19,446 nucleotides of DNA from Bacteroidota bacterium. Lineage in GTDB: Bacteria; Bacteroidota; Bacteroidia; Flavobacteriales; Crocinitomicaceae. Every line of letters begins with the position of its first letter. The first letter of the stretch is position 1. The DNA lies in the NCBI GenBank assembly GCA_029558435.1, contig JAKQEZ010000587.1:1-19446 (forward strand). Direction: 5' to 3'. Position numbers and translations under genes: made by a program. Positions 14,340 to 19,446 of the stretch are shown here, one piece after another. The notes beneath the pieces were generated by a model. That model saw nothing but the letters and a program-made list of their open reading frames with translations, ran no database searches and was not told the DNA's origin.

Positions 14340-14729
14340 ATGAAACAGTTTATAGTAGAGTCTTCTCCTTCGACTCCATATATTTCTCTAAATCCTGATA
14401 CAGGTGAGATGATTATTGAAGGACGTGCTATACCCGAAAATGCGGATGAGTTTTGGAATCCAATCATTCATTGGTTTGAATCATACGTTCATCAGCCAGC
14501 AGCAAATACTGTTTTTAAAATGAAGTTGGAGTATTTTAACACTTCTTCTTCTAAACGTATATTGTTTTTATTGTATAAATTAAATACATTGGTGAAAGAA
14601 CAAAATTTTGCTAGTGTTCAATGGTATTATAGAGAAGAAGACGAAGAAATGTTTGAAGTAGGAAACGATTATGCATACATGGTGAAAGTTCCTTTTGAGT
14701 TCATTACTTTTGATTCAGAAGTTGCTTAA
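14340..14729 (+). CDS. SiaC-family regulatory phosphoprotein (DUF1987)
   Basis: The 129-residue cytoplasmic protein matches the SiaC/DUF1987 family in length and motifs: STPYISLNPDTGEMIIEGRAIPENADEFWNPI at the N-terminus, KLEYFNTSSSKRILFLL in the middle and an acidic REEDEEM loop. In Pseudomonas SiaC the phosphorylated residue is Thr68, and a threonine sits at exactly residue 68 here within YFNTSS. SiaC binds and activates the diguanylate cyclase SiaD unless phosphorylated by the kinase SiaB and is dephosphorylated by SiaA. None of those partners is in the window. The gene precedes plsC by 12 nt and is probably co-transcribed with it. The 96-nt region upstream has no convincing promoter. Confidence 0.9.
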   Translation: MKQFIVESSPSTPYISLNPDTGEMIIEGRAIPENADEFWNPIIHWFESYVHQPAANTVFKMKLEYFNTSSSKRILFLLYKLNTLVKEQNFASVQWYYREEDEEMFEVGNDYAYMVKVPFEFITFDSEVA

Positions 14730-14741
14730 TAGAGATAGTGT

Positions 14742-15479
14742 ATGAGATTGTTTTTTGGAATTTTATTGACCCCCGTTTTTTACATTCTATTTTCATTGTT
14801 TTTGTTGATTTTTCATCCTATTCAGTGGATTTGTTATAAGTTTTTTGGCTACAAAGCACATAAAAATAGTGTGGACGTGCTTAATTTCTTTTTAACGTAT
14901 TCAACTTTGGTATTGTTTAACGTGCCGATTTTGAAAAATAAAATTCAAATCCCCAAAGGTCGACCAATTATTTTTGTTTCCAATCATCAAAGTACGTTTG
15001 ACATTCCCGGGTTGATTTATTTTTTTAGAAAATTTCATGGTAAGTTCATTTCCAAAATAGAATTGGCTAAATCTAGAATTCCGAGCATTGCTTTCAACTT
15101 AAAATATGGTGGTGCTGCAAATATTGACCGCAAAGATGCAGAACAATCCAAACGTGAAATTGCAAAATTGGCCGAGAAAATGAACAAATTGAAATGGTCG
15201 GTGTTTATTTTTCCAGAAGGTACACGCACCAAAGATGGTTTGATGAAAAAATTTAAAACTGGTGGCATCGAAACCTTGGCATCCATTTGTCCCGAAGCAT
15301 TAATCGTTCCCATCGCTATTAAAGGCTCTGCCGATATGGTCAAAAAAGGAATGTTTCCATTAATGCCGTTTCACAAATTAACATGGGAAGTTTTATCGCC
15401 AATAGAAATAAAAGGTAGAAACATCAGTGAAGTGGTGCAAGAAGCCGAAAATTCTATTCGCAACGTTGTTGAAGGTTAA
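14742..15479 (+). CDS. 1-acyl-sn-glycerol-3-phosphate acyltransferase (PlsC family)
   Basis: The 245-residue membrane-associated acyltransferase makes phosphatidic acid from lysophosphatidic acid in phospholipid synthesis. The catalytic block NHQSTFD (H82, D87) and the substrate-binding block FPEGTRTKDG (157-166) are both intact, with a hydrophobic N-terminal segment at about residues 3-26. AIKGSADM near residue 195 corresponds to the third conserved block. Length is typical. It follows the SiaC-like gene after 12 nt. The related family includes acyltransferases that use other lysolipids (for example in ornithine lipid synthesis), which cannot be excluded. Confidence 0.93.
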   Translation: MRLFFGILLTPVFYILFSLFLLIFHPIQWICYKFFGYKAHKNSVDVLNFFLTYSTLVLFNVPILKNKIQIPKGRPIIFVSNHQSTFDIPGLIYFFRKFHGKFISKIELAKSRIPSIAFNLKYGGAANIDRKDAEQSKREIAKLAEKMNKLKWSVFIFPEGTRTKDGLMKKFKTGGIETLASICPEALIVPIAIKGSADMVKKGMFPLMPFHKLTWEVLSPIEIKGRNISEVVQEAENSIRNVVEG

Positions 15480-15526
15480 TATTTTGTCAACTTTTTTTTA
15501 ATCTGTTGATTTATCTAGCTTCATTC

Positions 15527-15556
15527 TTGAAACTTACCATTCTTTTATTAAATTTG
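15527..15556 (+). promoter_or_regulatory. Promoter of the acyl-CoA carboxylase beta gene cluster
   Basis: TTG (15527-15529), a spacer of exactly 19 nt and TAAATTTG (15549-15556) form a full match to the Bacteroidota promoter consensus. The predicted start of transcription is about 15563, giving a leader of about 15 nt before the ATG at 15578. This is the best promoter in the window and probably drives the genes that follow to 18312 or beyond. Confidence 0.75.
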
Positions 15557-15577
15557 TTGCTCTTAAAATAAACGAAT

Positions 15578-17221
<1,644 letters not shown>

Positions 17222-17228
17222 TAAAATT

Positions 17229-17480
17229 ATGCGTTTAGTTCGCCTTATACCACACGAAAAATATAAAATTCAAATTTTTCAATTCAACGGAGAATATATT
17301 CTTAAAATTGAGTTGGGGCAATTTGAACAATCTTTCAAAGTGAAAGAAACAGAAGTGGATGGTGCAAAAGGTGTTCAAGATTTGCTGTCAAACGACTTTT
17401 TAATCAGTTGTTTACATCGTTTTATTGAGATGCGCAACGATTGGGCTGAGGCTTTTAAAATGAAAAATTACGCCAAATGA
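17229..17480 (+). CDS. Small protein of unknown function, copy 1 of a tandem pair
   Basis: The 83-residue protein has no signal peptide or membrane segment. Its core KIQIFQFNGEYILKIELG (about 13-30) looks like a beta hairpin, followed by EQSFKVKET and a C-terminal helical part LHRFIEMRNDWAEAF. I do not recognise the family. It shares about one third of its residues with the next gene, including QI.Q.NG.YILK, EQSFK.ET and RF..M...W. It starts 7 nt after the carboxylase stop and its own TGA overlaps the next ATG by 4 nt. Conservation with its twin and the tight coupling argue that it is a real gene. An accessory role for the carboxylase would be speculation based only on position. Confidence 0.75.
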   Translation: MRLVRLIPHEKYKIQIFQFNGEYILKIELGQFEQSFKVKETEVDGAKGVQDLLSNDFLISCLHRFIEMRNDWAEAFKMKNYAK

Positions 17481-17728
17481 ATCTGTTGAAAGAAATTGAA
17501 GAAGAGCATTTTAATGTTCAAATTTATCAATACAATGGTAAATACATTCTTAAATTTGCAAAAGATGGAATGGAACAATCGTTTAAAATTGGAGAAACGG
17601 ATGTTTTTGGTGTAGAAGATTTTGAAAAAATGATAACCCCAGAATTGATTCAACATACGCTAGTGCGTTTTGAAAAAATGAAGCATGAATGGGATGAAAT
17701 ATTAATTGAAAATAAAAAAACAAAATGA
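17477..17728 (+). CDS. Small protein of unknown function, copy 2 of a tandem pair
   Basis: This is an 83-residue paralogue of the preceding gene, exactly equal in length and about 34% identical by hand alignment without gaps. The same predicted order is seen: beta hairpin with VQIYQYNGKYILKF, the EQSFKIGETDV turn and a C-terminal helix with LVRFEKMKHEWDEI, followed by a lysine-rich end. It has no export signal and is presumably cytoplasmic. It overlaps the upstream gene by 4 nt and the downstream OmpH-like gene by 4 nt (ATGA at both junctions), so it sits in a coupled translation chain. I do not recognise the family. Confidence 0.75.
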   Translation: MNLLKEIEEEHFNVQIYQYNGKYILKFAKDGMEQSFKIGETDVFGVEDFEKMITPELIQHTLVRFEKMKHEWDEILIENKKTK

Positions 17729-18312
17729 AAAAGATACTTTTTATTGGTTTGTTAGCAGGTGCGTTGGTTGCTTGTAAGGATAAAAAAACTACTACAGCAA
17801 CAAAAGATGCAATTAAAACAGAGGCAGCTCCAATTAAAGATGGTGTTAAAATTGCATTTTATGTATTGGATTCTGTTGCAGAAACGTTTCAAGTGTACAA
17901 AGAAGAATCAGAACGTTTTGAAAAAGAAGGTGCTAAATTGCAAGAACAATTGGCATCTATGCAACGTGATTACGAGCGTATCTATACTGAATATGAAAGT
18001 GGCGCTAAAAAACAAATATTGACACCCAATCAAATGGCTGCGTATGAACAACGTTTAGGAATGTTGCAACAGCAAATGCAAGAATTTCAAGGCTCAAAAA
18101 TGGCTGCTTTTCAACAAAAACAATTGGAAGCAACTACAGCTATTCAAAACAAAATCATTAAATACAGCGAAGAGTTTTCTAAAGATAATGGCATTGATTT
18201 GTTCTTAATCAGTGGGGCGGGCGGACAAGTAGCTTACGGAAATCCATCCATGGATGTAACCGAAAAATTTGTTGCCTTTATGAACGAAAAAGAAAAATCT
18301 GTAGGTAAATAA
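17725..18312 (+). CDS. OmpH/Skp-like periplasmic chaperone, predicted lipoprotein
   Basis: The 195-residue protein starts with a lipoprotein signal (MKKILFIGLLAGALVAC, lipobox LVAC with Cys17). A linker rich in K, T and A precedes the OmpH domain: IAFYVLDSVAETF (the usual I.YV..D.V strand) then a long alpha-helical, coiled-coil region (about 58-150) rich in E, Q and K, and a closing DLFLISGAGGQVAYGNPSMDVTEKFV that matches the C-terminal end of the Skp core. Skp-type proteins hold unfolded outer-membrane proteins in the periplasm. E. coli Skp is soluble; here lipid attachment is predicted. It overlaps the small-protein gene by 4 nt and precedes DUF4924 by 2 nt. Confidence 0.88.
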   Translation: MKKILFIGLLAGALVACKDKKTTTATKDAIKTEAAPIKDGVKIAFYVLDSVAETFQVYKEESERFEKEGAKLQEQLASMQRDYERIYTEYESGAKKQILTPNQMAAYEQRLGMLQQQMQEFQGSKMAAFQQKQLEATTAIQNKIIKYSEEFSKDNGIDLFLISGAGGQVAYGNPSMDVTEKFVAFMNEKEKSVGK

Positions 18313-18314
18313 AC

Positions 18315-18866
18315 ATGCAAATAGCCGAGCAAAAATACCAAGAAAATATTGCAGAATATATTTTGTATATGTACCAAATTGAAGACGTTATTCGTGCCTA
18401 TCAATTTGATGTAGATGCAATTATGAAAAATTTTGTAGAGCCACAATTGACCGACAAAAATTTAGCACCTGCCTATAAAAAATGGTATTCTAAACTCATT
18501 CGCGATATGAAAGATCAACGCATTGAAAAAGTGGGACATCTTTTGGACTTGAATGAAACTCTCATCGAATTGAGTTATTTACACAACATGTTATTGGGGC
18601 AAGCAAACGACTCTACATACATTGAATACAATGAAAAGGCACAATCGTTTATCAATGAATTCAAGCAAAAATCGAATTTAAAAGAAAAAAACGATGTGGA
18701 ATTAATCTTTGGAGCAATGTATATGAAATTGTTGCTCAAACTCCAAAAAAAGGAAATTTCGCCAGCAACCGAAAGCGCTTTTGATGCAATGCGTATGGTG
18801 CTTGCCTATTTGGCAAAATCCTACCATAAAATGAAAAATGGTGATTTGGATTTTTTAAATAATTAA
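18315..18866 (+). CDS. DUF4924 family protein
   Basis: The 183-residue all-helical soluble protein begins AEQKYQENIAEYILYMYQIEDVIRAYQFD, the signature I associate with the Bacteroidota DUF4924 family. Further conserved-looking blocks are KWYSKLIRDMKDQRI, GHLLDLNETLIELSYLHN and ELIFGAMYMKLLLKLQKKEIS. No enzyme motif, signal peptide or membrane segment is seen and the function is unknown. The gene begins 2 nt after the OmpH-like stop and ends 18 nt before the cytidine deaminase start, so it belongs to the same transcription unit. Confidence 0.87.
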   Translation: MQIAEQKYQENIAEYILYMYQIEDVIRAYQFDVDAIMKNFVEPQLTDKNLAPAYKKWYSKLIRDMKDQRIEKVGHLLDLNETLIELSYLHNMLLGQANDSTYIEYNEKAQSFINEFKQKSNLKEKNDVELIFGAMYMKLLLKLQKKEISPATESAFDAMRMVLAYLAKSYHKMKNGDLDFLNN

Positions 18867-18884
18867 TCTTAAAACCTACTAGCT

Positions 18885-19355
18885 ATGAACGAAATTACAA
18901 TTAAATACCAAGAATTTGAATCGTTTGACCAATTGTCGGATGAAGATTTAGATTTAATTGATAGAGCTTTCATAGCAGCATCAAACGCCTATGCACCCTA
19001 TTCCAACTTTCAAGTGGGGGCAAGTGTGCTTTTAAATGATGGAACTATTGTTTTAGGAAATAATCAAGAAAATAGTGCTTATCCGTCTGGAATCTGTGCC
19101 GAACGAACTGCTTTGTTTTATGCAGGAGCAAATTTTCCTCAACATTCCATTAAAAAAATGGCCATTGTTGCCTTTGGCGATGCTTTTTCAGAAGAAACGT
19201 TTCTTTCCCCTTGCGGTAGTTGCCGCCAAGTGATGTTGGAATCGGGAAATAGACAAGATCATCCCTTTGAAATTTTGCTGACAAGTCCCAATAAAAAAGT
19301 GATAAAGCTATTTTCGGCAAAGGATTTGTTACCCTTGTCGTTCAAGTTAAAATAA
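18885..19355 (+). CDS. cdd: Cytidine deaminase
   Basis: The 156-residue zinc enzyme converts cytidine and deoxycytidine to uridine and deoxyuridine in pyrimidine salvage. The substrate-binding AYAPYSNFQVGA (35-46) and NNQENSAYPSG (59-69) are present. The zinc site is complete: CAER (C71, with catalytic E73) and PCGSCRQ (C110, C113). Length fits the small homotetrameric class, with about 15 additional N-terminal residues. It lies 18 nt after DUF4924 and 6 nt before a lipoprotein gene. Confidence 0.96.
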   Translation: MNEITIKYQEFESFDQLSDEDLDLIDRAFIAASNAYAPYSNFQVGASVLLNDGTIVLGNNQENSAYPSGICAERTALFYAGANFPQHSIKKMAIVAFGDAFSEETFLSPCGSCRQVMLESGNRQDHPFEILLTSPNKKVIKLFSAKDLLPLSFKLK

Positions 19356-19361
19356 GATTGT

Positions 19362-19446
19362 ATGAAATTTTTAGCATTCATTTTCCTTCTTACTTTGGTT
19401 GTAAGTTGTGGAACTTCTAATCATCCAACAGAAATTAGTTATGAAG
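19362..19446 (+). CDS. Lipoprotein, N-terminal part (3' end outside window)
   Basis: The ATG at 19362 opens a frame that runs off the window edge (28 full codons). It encodes a lipoprotein signal peptide: basic start, hydrophobic core FLAFIFLLTLV and lipobox VVSC with Cys16, then GTSNHP. The mature protein is not visible, so no family can be given. It begins 6 nt after the cytidine deaminase stop and probably belongs to the same operon. Confidence 0.75.
   Translation, partial: MKFLAFIFLLTLVVSCGTSNHPTEISYE

Noticed and set aside
15481..15511. Hairpin GTCAAC...GTTGAT after the PlsC gene
   Set aside because: The pairing is only about five base pairs, with the T run inside the loop and not after the stem.

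Overview
The window is about 19.4 kb of AT-rich DNA from a Bacteroidota chromosome, most likely Flavobacteriales and perhaps near Crocinitomicaceae. The evidence is a secreted protein with a type IX secretion (T9SS) C-terminal sorting domain, several Bacteroidota-restricted families (START-like, DUF6122, DUF7935, DUF4924, the alternative GlmU-like protein), and promoters of the Bacteroidota type (TAnnTTTG at -7 with a weak TTG at about -33). The genus is a guess. I see no rRNA, tRNA, CRISPR array or insertion-sequence transposase.

Layout. 1-445: 3' end of a polymorphic-toxin-type-23-like protein. 3066-463 (minus): dihydrolipoyl dehydrogenase with its own terminator, then the membrane-protein operon DUF2157 - DUF4401 - GDYXXLXY, whose genes are joined by two matching 14-nt overlaps. 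4572-5774: divergent START-like protein and an isoprenylcysteine-methyltransferase-like membrane enzyme. 5788-6300 (minus): a YefM-YoeB toxin-antitoxin pair with a textbook double TGTACA operator. 6439-7683 (minus): the T9SS-secreted GEVED/PKD protein.

7824-9027 is the accessory spot. A second toxin-antitoxin module (DUF6364-type antitoxin plus PIN toxin) sits between two 188-bp direct repeats, about 95% identical. Each repeat is the 3' half of the neighbouring DUF6122 gene. One copy belongs to the intact gene (8852-9196) and the other is a truncated remnant. A hairpin-rich stretch (8729-8822) lies between the toxin and the intact gene. This looks like an integration or duplication scar of a 1,016-bp unit.

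9207-15479: DUF7935 gene; Na+/solute symporter overlapping a GlmU-like sugar nucleotidyltransferase; a Hanks-type Ser/Thr kinase divergent from a BadF/GlcNAc-kinase-like ATPase; a SiaC-family phosphoprotein followed by a PlsC acyltransferase. 15578-19446: a tight plus-strand run behind a good promoter: acyl-CoA carboxylase beta subunit, two tandem paralogous 83-residue proteins of unknown function, a lipidated OmpH/Skp-like protein, DUF4924, cytidine deaminase and the start of a lipoprotein. Several junctions in this run overlap as ATGA, so translation is probably coupled.

Most genes are housekeeping or envelope functions. The most unusual parts are the repeat-flanked PIN module and the twin small proteins.
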